Assembly: GCF_007570825.1 (NCBI RefSeq)
Contig: NZ_SUNB01000001.1
Location: 2,294,001-2,358,000, forward strand
Length of the DNA: 64,000 nucleotides
DNA from: Pleionea sediminis
Lineage (GTDB): Bacteria; Pseudomonadota; Gammaproteobacteria; Enterobacterales; Kangiellaceae
Reading direction: 5' to 3'
A model generated the notes under the pieces. That model worked only from the letters and a program-made list of their open reading frames with translations. It made no database searches and was not told where the DNA came from. The position numbers and the translations under genes are program-made. How positions within the stretch are numbered: the first letter of the stretch is position 1; the number at the start of each line of letters is the position of its first letter. Shown one piece after another: positions 36,161 to 44,723 of this stretch.

Positions 36161-36486
36161 TCAAAGAACTGAAATCCGATAAAGATTAATAAACCGTTAA
36201 TGGCAATTGAACCAATTGAAATTAAACGCCAGCTTAGTTCTTGCGTTTTTTGCCACACCCAGACACATCCCAAAGAGTAAGCGATACCTATCAAAATCAT
36301 TATCCAGCCAGCAGCTTGATTTATTTGATTTGTATGAGTGGCAATAATAACGCCTTGCACAACTAGCAAACAACAAATGTAATAGGTTGCAATGTCAGGA
36401 CGTCCTTTCAAGGTAAACACGGGAATGGGTGATGCTAGTAATACAACAGGAATGATGAGAATACTAAAAAGCAGAAAAAGTTCCAT
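36148..36486 (-). CDS. small four-helix membrane protein, unknown
   Basis: This 112-residue protein is almost wholly hydrophobic, with about four predicted membrane helices (ELFLLFSILIIPVVLLA, IATYYICCLLVVQGVII, GWIMILIGIAYSLGCVW and LISIGSIAINGLLIFIGF). I do not recognise the family. It is single on its strand, divergent from the ECF sigma operon 145 bases away, and its stop is inside a terminator stem. It is judged real from its length, composition and clean flanks. Confidence 0.6.
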   Translation of the reverse strand: MELFLLFSILIIPVVLLASPIPVFTLKGRPDIATYYICCLLVVQGVIIATHTNQINQAAGWIMILIGIAYSLGCVWVWQKTQELSWRLISIGSIAINGLLIFIGFQFFEMTL

Positions 36487-36630
36487 AATTGACCTAAGTT
36501 TTAACTGTATGATTTAAAAGCGTTTATATTAGTTTTATTGTATTTCACTCGGATTTTACAGTAATTAAATGTAGAAAGAGGGAATATTTTATCAGGTGAG
36601 ACGTTATTCCTGTATTAGAGAGCAAAATGG

Positions 36631-37137
36631 ATGAAAAGTTCGTTGGTTAATCAAATGATTCAAGAGCATTCACAAGGTGCCTTTGCGATGGCAATGAACA
36701 TGCTAAAGTGTCGCGATGATGCTCAAGATGTGATTCAGGATGCATTGTATTCATTGTTAAAGCAACCGCGACTTCCATCGGAATCTAATCAGTTTCGTAT
36801 GTTGTTGTTTAAAGTTGTACGAAATAAAGTGATCGATCGGATTCGAGCGAAAAAAAAACGCAAAGCAGAGGTATTGGAAGAAGAACATTCGCCTTCCTGT
36901 GGGCATCATGAGCCTGATAATCAATATGAGCAAGCGCTCATGAAAACGCAGCTACAACAAGCTTTGACCGCATTATCTGCTGAACATCGAGACATTATTT
37001 TACTCAAAGATTGGCAAGGCTTCTGTTATGCCGATATTGCCAATATTCTGGGAATTGAGCCTGGAACTGTAATGTCTCGGTTACATAGGGCACGCCTGGC
37101 GCTGCGAAATTTACTGCAACAAGGTGACGATAAATGA
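36631..37137 (+). CDS. ECF-type RNA polymerase sigma factor
   Basis: A 168-residue sigma-70 family protein with region 2 (AFAMAMNMLKCRDDAQDVIQDAL, then RNKVIDRIRAKKKRK) and region 4 (LTALSAEHRDIILLKDWQG, then YADIANILGIEPGTVMSRLHRAR). It overlaps the anti-sigma gene by four bases. As in other ECF operons, autoregulation from a promoter in the 145 bases upstream is likely, but I could not place a recognisable -35/-10 pair. The inducing signal is unknown. Confidence 0.93.
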   Translation: MKSSLVNQMIQEHSQGAFAMAMNMLKCRDDAQDVIQDALYSLLKQPRLPSESNQFRMLLFKVVRNKVIDRIRAKKKRKAEVLEEEHSPSCGHHEPDNQYEQALMKTQLQQALTALSAEHRDIILLKDWQGFCYADIANILGIEPGTVMSRLHRARLALRNLLQQGDDK

Positions 37138-37574
37138 GTAACTTATGCAAAGAGATTGAGCTGATGTTGTCCGGCTATCTGGATGGTGAATTAACTCAAC
37201 AGCAATCACAAGGGGTCCATGCTCACCTCGAGCAATGTGAACAATGCAATAAATTGTACGCTGATTTGTTGGAGATGAAGTCGAGTATCGAAATTATGGA
37301 GAAACCGATTATGAGTGAGAAAGAAATGCATAAAATTATGGCTGATAAGCCGGCAAAAGGTTTATCTTATTTTGGTTGGGTTCTATTGATTGTGGGCGTC
37401 TCTTTTTTTGTTGGGGTAACGGCTTACCAATTTTTAATTGAAGACTCAACGAGCGTTTGGCTTAAACTCATTATTAGTTCGATCTATGGCGGCATTGCAT
37501 TTTTATTTTTGAGTGTTTTACGTCAACGATTAGTAGCAAGAAAAACGGATAAATATCGAGGAGTTGATTTATGA
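37134..37574 (+). CDS. zinc-finger anti-sigma factor
   Basis: The 146-residue protein starts with a zf-HC2 anti-sigma domain: an N-terminal Cys (NLCKEIELMLSGYLDGEL) and the HAHLEQCEQC motif (His-x3-Cys-x2-Cys). Two membrane helices follow (YFGWVLLIVGVSFFVGVTAY and WLKLIISSIYGGIAFLFL), with a short tail. It should hold the sigma factor at the membrane. It overlaps both neighbours by four bases, so all three genes are coupled. Confidence 0.88.
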   Translation: MSNLCKEIELMLSGYLDGELTQQQSQGVHAHLEQCEQCNKLYADLLEMKSSIEIMEKPIMSEKEMHKIMADKPAKGLSYFGWVLLIVGVSFFVGVTAYQFLIEDSTSVWLKLIISSIYGGIAFLFLSVLRQRLVARKTDKYRGVDL

Positions 37575-37900
37575 GTCATATTATTATTGCGACCAGTGAC
37601 GAGTTGCCTGGCTACACTGTAGAAAAAACGTTAGGAATGGTTCGAGGTAATACCATACGAGCGCGTCACATTGGACGAGACATTTTAGCTGGTTTGAGAG
37701 GTATTGTGGGCGGAGAAGTGCACGAGTACACCAAACTATTGGCTGAAAGTCGAGAGCAGGCTCTAGATCGAATGATTGAAGAAGCACGCTCTCTTGGTGC
37801 TGACGCCGTAGTTGGAACTCGCTTTTCAACCAGTTTAATGGCTCAAGGTGCAGCCGAGTTGCTGGCTTATGGTACGGCAGTGAAACTGAAAAAAATTTAG
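37571..37900 (+). CDS. YbjQ family (DUF74) protein
   Basis: A 109-residue YbjQ-like protein: TSDELPGYTVEKTLGMVRGNTIRARHIGRD, then EARSLGADAVVGTRFSTS. The family forms pentameric rings and is sometimes called a heavy-metal-binding domain on thin evidence. Coupled overlap with the anti-sigma gene is noteworthy, as it suggests that YbjQ works in, or reports on, the same envelope or stress response. Confidence 0.88.
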   Translation: MSHIIIATSDELPGYTVEKTLGMVRGNTIRARHIGRDILAGLRGIVGGEVHEYTKLLAESREQALDRMIEEARSLGADAVVGTRFSTSLMAQGAAELLAYGTAVKLKKI

Positions 37901-37908
37901 TCCTACGT

Positions 37909-38757
37909 TTAAGTTAAGGCCTTCCGGGCAGAGGTAATAATTTCGTCCCATCCTGGCCGGCTTTCTAAGGAGCGATGAAAACACATGTACACTTCTCGTT
38001 CCATAGAAGGCGCATCTTCTACTGGAAACAGTTCGTACTGATGGCTTTCAACCAAACTAGTAGGTAAAAATGCGAACCCTCCCACTTGATTCAGGTATTC
38101 AACGGCCATTAACCAGTCGTTAGCATGCAAGCGTGGAGACCGAATTTGAGGTAAGTGTTTGGCGTGCAATGCCGAAAATCCCTGCCCCCAATCTACCATC
38201 ACATAATGATTTTCTTCGACATCGTTAAATGAACGCATTTTCGACGAACTGTAAAGTTTGAGCTCGATGGTCGTAATGTGTTCCGAGTTGACTTCATCTA
38301 TCTTCGGAGGATCAAACACAAAGCCAATATCCAATGTGCGTTCTTGAATACGCCTCAATATTGATTTGCTGTCTAGCGATTCGGTGCGAGTATGTAAGTC
38401 GTTGTTTGATTCAATCAATCGAATAGGCAGAATGGCCAGTTTGGCTTCCCACAGCGATTGTGGTGCGCCAATGACAAGCTGAGATACAGACTCGGGTAAA
38501 GAGACATCTTGCACTGCTTGAGTCCAACTGTTAAGTATGAGTTCGGCATGATGGACCAGTCTTTCACCTTGCGGCGTGAGTTGGATGTTATTTCTGAAAC
38601 GCTGAAACAAAGGTACGCCTAAAATATCTTCAAGCTGCTTTATTCGCGCGCTAACTGCCGATTGCGTCAAATACAGGTTTTCAGCTGTTTTGCCAAAATG
38701 CCTCGTTTTATTGACGTCGAGAAAGGTTCTAAGCAGGCTAATATCGAGGTTGTACAA
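37909..38757 (-). CDS. hdfR: LysR-type regulator, HdfR-like
   Basis: A LysR regulator of 282 residues. The winged helix (SLLRTFLDVNKTRHFGKTAE, then LYLTQSAVSARIKQLEDILG, then QRFRNNIQLTPQGE) is close to E. coli HdfR, which represses the flagellar master operon flhDC. The effector domain follows. In E. coli hdfR is divergent from maoP (yifE), and maoP is also found here on the other strand 545 bases away, which supports the assignment. A small secreted protein lies between them. Confidence 0.82.
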   Translation of the reverse strand: MYNLDISLLRTFLDVNKTRHFGKTAENLYLTQSAVSARIKQLEDILGVPLFQRFRNNIQLTPQGERLVHHAELILNSWTQAVQDVSLPESVSQLVIGAPQSLWEAKLAILPIRLIESNNDLHTRTESLDSKSILRRIQERTLDIGFVFDPPKIDEVNSEHITTIELKLYSSSKMRSFNDVEENHYVMVDWGQGFSALHAKHLPQIRSPRLHANDWLMAVEYLNQVGGFAFLPTSLVESHQYELFPVEDAPSMEREVYMCFHRSLESRPGWDEIITSARKALT

Positions 38758-38849
38758 TTTTCTTTCTCGTTAAGAGTAATTTATTTCGTTTTATCTTACC
38801 CCAGCTTTCGTCCACTATTCCATCGAGAATTTTCTTTTGGAGACTGTTT

Positions 38850-39203
38850 ATGACCATTAAATCTTTACTGGCCGTTAGTACTTTTGCTTTAACTGTAAGC
38901 TTTATTTCACCGATGAATGCATTGGCAAGCACCGATGAGCAGCTTGATCATATTTGTCAATTTTCGGCTGGAAAATTAGGGCTTGATTCTTCTGCATTAG
39001 AGTCTATGGTTTCTCAATGTAAAAGTCGTTTCGCAGGAAGAACCTTTGAAACTGACGAGCCAGTTTCAGATGACGACGCTTATGCGATTGAAGAGCGTTG
39101 CGCTGAGAGTGCTCAAGAAAACGAAGGGCAAGAGTTTGAACAACTGTTTGAGAAGTGTCTCTCTGATGAGCTGTTAGCGCTTCTTGATCAAGTAAGTGGA
39201 TAA
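38850..39203 (+). CDS. small exported protein, unknown
   Basis: 117 residues with a clear signal peptide (MTIKSLLAVSTFALTVSFIS, cleavage near ALA|STDEQ). The mature part is acidic and has four Cys (HICQFSAGKL, VSQCKSRF, EERCAESAQ, EKCLSDELL) spaced as two possible disulfides. No known domain is recognised. It is divergent from hdfR with a 92-base gap and precedes maoP. It is an insertion relative to E. coli, and hdfR may control it. Confidence 0.7.
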   Translation: MTIKSLLAVSTFALTVSFISPMNALASTDEQLDHICQFSAGKLGLDSSALESMVSQCKSRFAGRTFETDEPVSDDDAYAIEERCAESAQENEGQEFEQLFEKCLSDELLALLDQVSG

Positions 39204-39301
39204 CCATCAAATTTTTTTATCATAACGATAGAATTGTTTTGTTAAACATTTCTTAAAAGTTTTGGTAGAAAGCGAGTGTTAATTAGTTGGAGGTCTTAGC
39301 T

Positions 39302-39670
39302 ATGCAGACACGTGAGAGTTTTTTAAGTCGACGCTTTTTTGATGATCAGCATTACCCCTATGGTTTTTCTCGATCGGGTGATTTCACCATTGCTGAGGTG
39401 GATTGCTTAGAACAAAATGGCAATCTTTTTCGGGCGTTAATGGCTGGTTTGGTCCAAAATACAACCGAGGAAGATGAGCAATTCATTCGAGTTGTTCGCG
39501 GTGAAGTGGAAGCAGAAACTTTAGCAGAGAAAACCTGGATAAAGTATCTCAAGCGCAGCAACCGTGCGCCTGTATGGCTAACCACTCGGCGCATTGTTGA
39601 AGACGATTCGGAATTTGATGTTTCAGATGATGACCTCGACGATACTTTCGACGAGGCTTTAGAAGCTTAA
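39302..39670 (+). CDS. maoP: DUF413/MaoP family protein, Ori macrodomain organiser
   Basis: The start at 39302 is supported by GGAGG (39289-39293) eight bases upstream. An earlier ATG at 39287 has none. The sequence SRRFFDDQHYPYGFSRSGDFTIAEVDCLE followed by TWIKYLKRSNRAPVW is very close to E. coli MaoP/YifE. MaoP restricts long-range DNA contacts of the chromosome's Ori region through the nearby maoS site. The C-terminus is acidic. It ends four bases inside the convergent protease gene. Confidence 0.9.
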   Translation: MQTRESFLSRRFFDDQHYPYGFSRSGDFTIAEVDCLEQNGNLFRALMAGLVQNTTEEDEQFIRVVRGEVEAETLAEKTWIKYLKRSNRAPVWLTTRRIVEDDSEFDVSDDDLDDTFDEALEA

Positions 39671-40110
39671 CTTCCGCCAAGAACATACTCGCATTCTGGG
39701 TCGACAATCAGTCGGCCCTGCATCGCTTCGCGTCCAAGAAGCATCATGTATGTCATTCCTGAGCGATCAGTCAGTGTTAATTCGATCGACCACTCATTGT
39801 CTCCCATTTTTATGATGGTATCGATGACATACCTATTTTCTTTTATTGCATTTGAACTCTTAATTGAGCGGATCGCTTTTACTTTTGCTTTTCTTCGAAC
39901 AATTTTTTCAACGTTATGATAGTCGGGATGAATGTCAAAGCTTATCCATAATTGATCGGCTTTTTCAAACTCTTGAAGATTATCGACATGTAACGAAGAC
40001 GTTTTTGCACCTGTGTCGACTCGAACATGTAGGTCGACAATTTCTAACTCTGGCAAATCACACAGTTCGGTGATACCGACGGTTTGCTTGTGTGGATTCG
40101 GATTGGTCAT
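39667..40110 (-). CDS. RimK-associated retropepsin-like aspartic protease (RimB-like)
   Basis: A 147-residue single-domain protease of the family once called ATP-dependent zinc protease. The retropepsin signature is RVDTGAKTSSLHV (catalytic Asp), with IELTLTDRSGMTYMMLLGREAM as the second half. Pseudomonas RimB has this fold and is coded with RimK. Here it is last in yajQ-rimK-aspartoacylase-protease, 24 bases after the deacylase. It probably trims glutamate tails or a modified ribosomal protein, which is inference from partners. Confidence 0.85.
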   Translation of the reverse strand: MTNPNPHKQTVGITELCDLPELEIVDLHVRVDTGAKTSSLHVDNLQEFEKADQLWISFDIHPDYHNVEKIVRRKAKVKAIRSIKSSNAIKENRYVIDTIIKMGDNEWSIELTLTDRSGMTYMMLLGREAMQGRLIVDPECEYVLGGS

Positions 40111-40134
40111 TTGTTTTTCCTCTACCAGTGAAGA

Positions 40135-41172
40135 TTAAGATTGAGATTCTGGGGGGATCTCTGTATTTCCGTATGAGTCCTGAAACTTTTCAAATCGTTC
40201 TATGACACTCTCTTCTCGTTGCTTAAAATAAGCAATGTGATATACGGCTTCACCTTCATGAACCAAAGGTATGTTTTGTTTTCCAATTATAACACCGTCT
40301 GCGTGACTGTTGATCGTATCGATGATTTCTCCGTAGGGATCTTTGACTGTTGCCAGGTTTTCTCCCTTCGATACATAGTCACCCAATTGGTGTATGTGAG
40401 TTATAAAACCACTGTCGGGGGCTCTAACCCAACCGCTTTCTTGAACAACATAAGGTTCCAAAGGCGTGCGTTTACTTTTACTTTTGGCGAGCATGCCTAA
40501 GTGTCGCAACGTATTTACGACGCCACGGTAACCGACGCGAATACTCATTTCATCAAATCTTAAAGCTTCGCCTGCCTCATAAAGCAACATGCAAATTCCG
40601 AGCTCGTTGGCGCTTTCGCGCAGGGAGCCATCTCTTAAGTTTGAATTTATAATTACTGGAACGCCAAAAGCTTTCGCCATTGCTAAAGTTTTCGGGTCGT
40701 CTAAGTTGGCGCGTATCTGTGGCAAGTTACTGCGATGTATCGCTCCTGTGTGAAGGTCGATGCCATAATCGCACTTTTTTACGATTTCTTGCATGAATAT
40801 ATGAGCAATGCGACTGGCGAGAGACCCTTTTTTACTGCCTGGAAAACTGCGATTAAGATCTCGTCTATCAGGTAAATATCGGTCGTGATTCAGTACGCCA
40901 TAGGCGTTTACCAAAGGAACAGCAATTAATGTTCCTTTCAGGTTTTTAATGCTTTTACTATTAATGACACGACTAATGATTTCGACGCCATTGAGTTCGT
41001 CGCCATGTATTGCTGCACTAATAAACAGTGTTGGGCCAGGTTTGCGACCATGCTTTATATATACCGGCAAAAACATGCTCGTATCGGTATAAAGACGCAC
41101 AATCGGAATTTCTAACTTCCGTGTTTCACCTGGCTTAATGGTTTCGCCTGCAATTTCAAAATCGTTTACCAC
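40135..41172 (-). CDS. succinylglutamate desuccinylase/aspartoacylase family protein
   Basis: An M14-like zinc hydrolase of 345 residues. The ligands are visible in SAAIHGDELNGVEI (His-x2-Glu) and YGIDLHTGAIHR (His), and the catalytic Glu in LLYEAGEA. The C-terminal beta domain (GFITHIHQLGDYVSKGENLATV) resembles a biotinyl-like barrel. Genes of this subgroup travel with rimK, six bases away here, so an amide bond made by RimK, such as a glutamyl tail, is a more likely target than N-acetylaspartate. Confidence 0.88.
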   Translation of the reverse strand: MVNDFEIAGETIKPGETRKLEIPIVRLYTDTSMFLPVYIKHGRKPGPTLFISAAIHGDELNGVEIISRVINSKSIKNLKGTLIAVPLVNAYGVLNHDRYLPDRRDLNRSFPGSKKGSLASRIAHIFMQEIVKKCDYGIDLHTGAIHRSNLPQIRANLDDPKTLAMAKAFGVPVIINSNLRDGSLRESANELGICMLLYEAGEALRFDEMSIRVGYRGVVNTLRHLGMLAKSKSKRTPLEPYVVQESGWVRAPDSGFITHIHQLGDYVSKGENLATVKDPYGEIIDTINSHADGVIIGKQNIPLVHEGEAVYHIAYFKQREESVIERFEKFQDSYGNTEIPPESQS

Positions 41173-41178
41173 TGATTT

Positions 41179-42084
41179 TTAACCTTTTCCTTTGGTTTTT
41201 GTTTTGTTGGGTTTGGCTTCCTTTTCAATAAATTCAAAAATCATACTGGCAACGTCCTTACCTGTCGCTGATTCAATACCTTCTAATCCGGGCGAGGAGT
41301 TTACTTCCATTACGACTGGGCCACTGTTAGAGCGTAATATATCAACTCCGCACATATTTAGTCCCATTGCTTTGGCTGCTAGTACGGCTGTTTTTCTCTC
41401 GGTTGGAGTCAGTTTTATGAGCTCTGCGCTACCACCTCGATGCAAATTAGAGCGGAACTCTCCAGGAGCTGCTTGGCGCTTCATTGCTGCGACCACTTTT
41501 CCGCCTATGACGAGACATCGAATATCGGCTCCACCGGCTTCTTTAATGTACTCTTGCACGAGTATATTCGCTTTAAGTCCCATAAAGGCTTCAATAATGC
41601 TTTCGGCGGCTTTGCGAGATTCTGCGAGTACAACGCCAATGCCTTGAGTTCCTTCAAGTAGCTTAATTACTACCGGAGCTCCACCAACAACTTTTAATAA
41701 GTCATCGATTTTGTCTGGGTGGCGAGCAAACCCTGTTTTGGGCAATCCGATACCTTTTCGAGATAGCAGTTGAAGTGAACGTAACTTATCTCTTGAGCGG
41801 CTGATTGCGACCGATTCATTGATTGAAAAAGTTCCCATCATTTCAAACTGGCGTACAACGGCAGTTCCATAAAAGGTGACTGAGGCTCCTATCCTTGGGA
41901 TGATCGCATCATATTTGGGTAAAGCTTCACCTTTGTAACGCACGGCTGGACGATTACTGGTAATATCCATATAACAATGGAGGGTATCGATAATTTCGAT
42001 GTCATGCCCAGCTTTTTCACCCGATTCTTTAAGGCGGCGTGTTGAATATAAATTTGGATTTCTCGAAAGAATAGCGATTTTCAT
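41179..42084 (-). CDS. rimK: RimK-type ATP-grasp glutamate ligase
   Basis: RimK adds glutamates to the C-terminus of ribosomal protein S6. The ATP-grasp fold shows the N-terminal [18 protein letters not shown], the lysine in [35 protein letters not shown], and the Mg site [14 protein letters not shown]. The 301-residue length is standard, with a Lys-rich tail. It follows yajQ by 35 bases. In Pseudomonas, RimK activity responds to cyclic di-GMP (established work on P. fluorescens), which fits the yajQ neighbour. Confidence 0.94.
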   Translation of the reverse strand: MKIAILSRNPNLYSTRRLKESGEKAGHDIEIIDTLHCYMDITSNRPAVRYKGEALPKYDAIIPRIGASVTFYGTAVVRQFEMMGTFSINESVAISRSRDKLRSLQLLSRKGIGLPKTGFARHPDKIDDLLKVVGGAPVVIKLLEGTQGIGVVLAESRKAAESIIEAFMGLKANILVQEYIKEAGGADIRCLVIGGKVVAAMKRQAAPGEFRSNLHRGGSAELIKLTPTERKTAVLAAKAMGLNMCGVDILRSNSGPVVMEVNSSPGLEGIESATGKDVASMIFEFIEKEAKPNKTKTKGKG

Positions 42085-42119
42085 AATAGTGTTGATGCCC
42101 CTTTAAATTTTATTATGAG

Positions 42120-42602
42120 TTAGTCTCTGAAGTTATCAAACTGGAACGGTTGACCCAAGTCGAGTTCCCTAATAACGCTCATAGCGGATTGCAAATCATC
42201 TCTCTTTTTGCCAGTTACTCGAACTTTGTCACCTTGAATGGAGGGCTGTACTTTTATCTTGGAATCTTTAATATTTTTAACCAATTTTTTGGCAACGTCT
42301 TTATCGATACCTTGAATAAAGTTAACAACTTTGTAATACATTTTTCCAGAATGTATGGTTTCACCTGTTTTTAATACTCGAGGATCAATGGAGCGCTTAG
42401 TGCATTGGTTGCGCAAAATTTCCATCATTTGCTGAACCTGAAAATCACTTTCAGTCGAAACTTTAACGCTGTCATCGTTAAGTTCAAACGTAGCTGAAAC
42501 ATTCTTAAAATCATAGCGAGACGTCAGTTCTCGATTGGCGTTTTCGACCGCATTTTTAATTTCGGTGTTATCGACTTCGGTAACAATATCAAATGATGGC
42601 AT
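42120..42602 (-). CDS. yajQ: YajQ family nucleotide-binding protein, cyclic-di-GMP effector
   Basis: YajQ proteins bind RNA or cyclic di-GMP and change gene expression in several proteobacteria. The 160-residue protein shows [53 protein letters not shown] and [13 protein letters not shown], all family marks, with two RRM-like repeats. It is the first gene of the rimK operon on the minus strand, so it probably shares the operon promoter in the short gap to the DUF885 gene. Confidence 0.93.
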   Translation of the reverse strand: MPSFDIVTEVDNTEIKNAVENANRELTSRYDFKNVSATFELNDDSVKVSTESDFQVQQMMEILRNQCTKRSIDPRVLKTGETIHSGKMYYKVVNFIQGIDKDVAKKLVKNIKDSKIKVQPSIQGDKVRVTGKKRDDLQSAMSVIRELDLGQPFQFDNFRD

Positions 42603-42766
42603 TACTTAAATCCTGTTAGTTTTTTTCTAAAAAGTGATTTGGGTAACATAACAATCCTGCTTTCTTATCTCGAAATATTGCAGGTGTTATGTCAGACTAC
42701 AGACATTATCCTACAGCTCAACAGTATAGTAAAAGAACTGTGACGTACCAGAATAGGGAATCTCAT

Positions 42767-44656
42767 ATGAAAATAAAGTTTTGTGGGTTACTTTTAATCT
42801 TTTTGTTCATTATTACTGGATGTGACAGCAATGATGATGAGCCACCGCCGCCTCATCCTGAGCTCTCTAAGTTACCGGAAGCAAAAACTGAGCCGGTTAA
42901 TTCGGCGCTTAATTTCGATGAGCTCAGTGAAAGAGCCAGCCAAATCCTTTTTCAAGGTCGGCCTGTTGACGCCACTCTATATGGTTTGGATTTGGAGCAA
43001 GTGGGAGAATATTACAATAACCAATTGCCTGATTATTCTCCAGAAGCTGAGTTAAAGTTTAGGAAAACTTTGTTCGAGATTTCAAAATCATTCAAGGAAC
43101 TAAAGTCTGCCGACAACGCATCTGCTGCCGATAATCAAGCAGTGATGGCAGATATTGTTCGCTATTACGCAGGTCATCCTGAATTTGATATCGGTTATAT
43201 TGATGTGTGGATGGGATTATCGCCCTATATTATTAACCAAATTAATGGTCCTCTGCTCGACATTCCTCGAACCATTCAAAATGATCAGCCAATTACCAAT
43301 GAGCAACAAGCCCTGGACTACATAGCTCGATTAGCACAATTTGATCAATTCACTCAAAGCATTGTACAAAAGTTTAATTACGATATGGAAAAAGGGTGGA
43401 TTCCTCCTAAAGAAGTTTTACAAGGGGCTTTAAAATATCTCAATAAATTTACGAAGCCGAAACCAGAAAAGCACCCCTTGGCAATTAATTTCTTTGAAAA
43501 AATTGAAAGTGTTGACTCTTTATCTCTTGACCAAAAAGCAGTTTTGACTGATGAATTGACAAGACAAATGGAAGATGTTGTTTATCCGGCTTACAAATCG
43601 GTGGCAGAGAATGTTGCTGCAGCGTTAGACAAAGCGCGCGAAGAAGATGGAATTTGGGCGCAACCGAATGGTGAAAAATATTATCAAGATGCCATTTTAC
43701 AGTTGGGTAATTCAACGTTGAGAGCCGATGATATCCATCAAATAGGTTTAAATGAAGTTAAGCGAATAAGCGCTGAGATGAATAAAATATTGAATCCGAT
43801 GGGATATAACAAAGGAAGTGTCGGTCAGAAAATGAAGCGTATCAATTTGGAGTCGCGATTTTTATATCCGGATTCAGATGAAGGACGAGCAACTTTGTTA
43901 GCCGACTTAAATAAATACATTGAAGAAATTAATGCCAAAATGGGCGATTTATTTAAAACTAAGCCGCCCTATCAAGTTGAAGTGAGAGCATTTCCTGAAG
44001 AAGTTCAAGATGGAGCGCCAGGAGGTCAATATACGCCTCCAGCATTGGATGGCAGTAAACCAGGTATTTATTGGATAAATTTGCGTGATATGAAAGCGAA
44101 TCCAAAGTATGGACTTAAGACGTTAACTTATCATGAGGCCAATCCTGGACATCATTGGCAAATTGCTCTTAATTTAGCGCAAGATGATTTGCCCTTATTA
44201 CGTCGAATCGCGCCATACAATGCTTATGTCGAAGGTTGGGCTCTGTATTCGGAATTAGTTGCTAAAGAAATAGGCATGTATGAGAAGGATCCATTTGGTG
44301 ATTTGGGACGATTACAAGCAGAACTTTTTCGCGCGGTCCGTTTAGTTGTTGATACTGGATTGCATCATAAAAAATGGACGCGAGAAAAGGCTATTAAATA
44401 TATGGCTGATACAACAGGATCGGCAGACTCTGAAGTTGTCTCTGAAATAGAGCGTTACATGGCTTGGCCTGGACAAGCGCTAGGATACAAATTAGGAATG
44501 TTGAAAATTGTTGAGTTGCGAGAAAATGCCCAAAAGAAATTAGGCGAGCAATTTGATCTAGCTGAATTTCATGATCTAGTGCTATTGGGTGGTGCTGTTC
44601 CAATGACCGTACTAGAGCAACGTGTAGAACGATGGATTGCTAAGAAAAGCTCATAG
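42767..44656 (+). CDS. DUF885 family lipoprotein, putative metallopeptidase
   Basis: The start at 42767 is preferred: it has AGGGA eight bases upstream and opens a lipoprotein signal (KIKFCGLLLIFLFIITGC), whereas the ATG at 42689 would add 26 hydrophilic residues before it. The lipobox is ITGC. The DUF885 domain fills the rest, with the zinc motif YHEANPGHHWQ near residue 460 and EGWALYSELVAKEIGM behind it. Such proteins are outer-membrane or periplasmic peptidases of unknown specificity. It is divergent from yajQ and ends at a strong terminator. Confidence 0.85.
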   Translation: MKIKFCGLLLIFLFIITGCDSNDDEPPPPHPELSKLPEAKTEPVNSALNFDELSERASQILFQGRPVDATLYGLDLEQVGEYYNNQLPDYSPEAELKFRKTLFEISKSFKELKSADNASAADNQAVMADIVRYYAGHPEFDIGYIDVWMGLSPYIINQINGPLLDIPRTIQNDQPITNEQQALDYIARLAQFDQFTQSIVQKFNYDMEKGWIPPKEVLQGALKYLNKFTKPKPEKHPLAINFFEKIESVDSLSLDQKAVLTDELTRQMEDVVYPAYKSVAENVAAALDKAREEDGIWAQPNGEKYYQDAILQLGNSTLRADDIHQIGLNEVKRISAEMNKILNPMGYNKGSVGQKMKRINLESRFLYPDSDEGRATLLADLNKYIEEINAKMGDLFKTKPPYQVEVRAFPEEVQDGAPGGQYTPPALDGSKPGIYWINLRDMKANPKYGLKTLTYHEANPGHHWQIALNLAQDDLPLLRRIAPYNAYVEGWALYSELVAKEIGMYEKDPFGDLGRLQAELFRAVRLVVDTGLHHKKWTREKAIKYMADTTGSADSEVVSEIERYMAWPGQALGYKLGMLKIVELRENAQKKLGEQFDLAEFHDLVLLGGAVPMTVLEQRVERWIAKKSS

Positions 44657-44667
44657 TTTTTAATTAA

Positions 44668-44710
44668 GAGATCTTAACTGAATATTACTGTAAAAAGTTA
44701 AGATCTCATT
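44668..44710. terminator. terminator between the DUF885 gene and the aldehyde dehydrogenase
   Basis: GAGATCTTAACT / AGTTAAGATCTC, a perfect 12-bp stem with a 16-base loop, lies between convergent genes. Confidence 0.75.
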
Positions 44711-44723
44711 GGCGAACGTACTT

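Noticed and set aside
39667-40110. Retroviral or retroelement protease
   Set aside because: The retropepsin motif belongs to the bacterial RimB-like family coded next to rimK; no reverse transcriptase or integrase is near.
42689-42766. N-terminal extension of the DUF885 lipoprotein
   Set aside because: It would bury the lipoprotein signal behind 26 hydrophilic residues and has no ribosome site; the start at 42767 has both.
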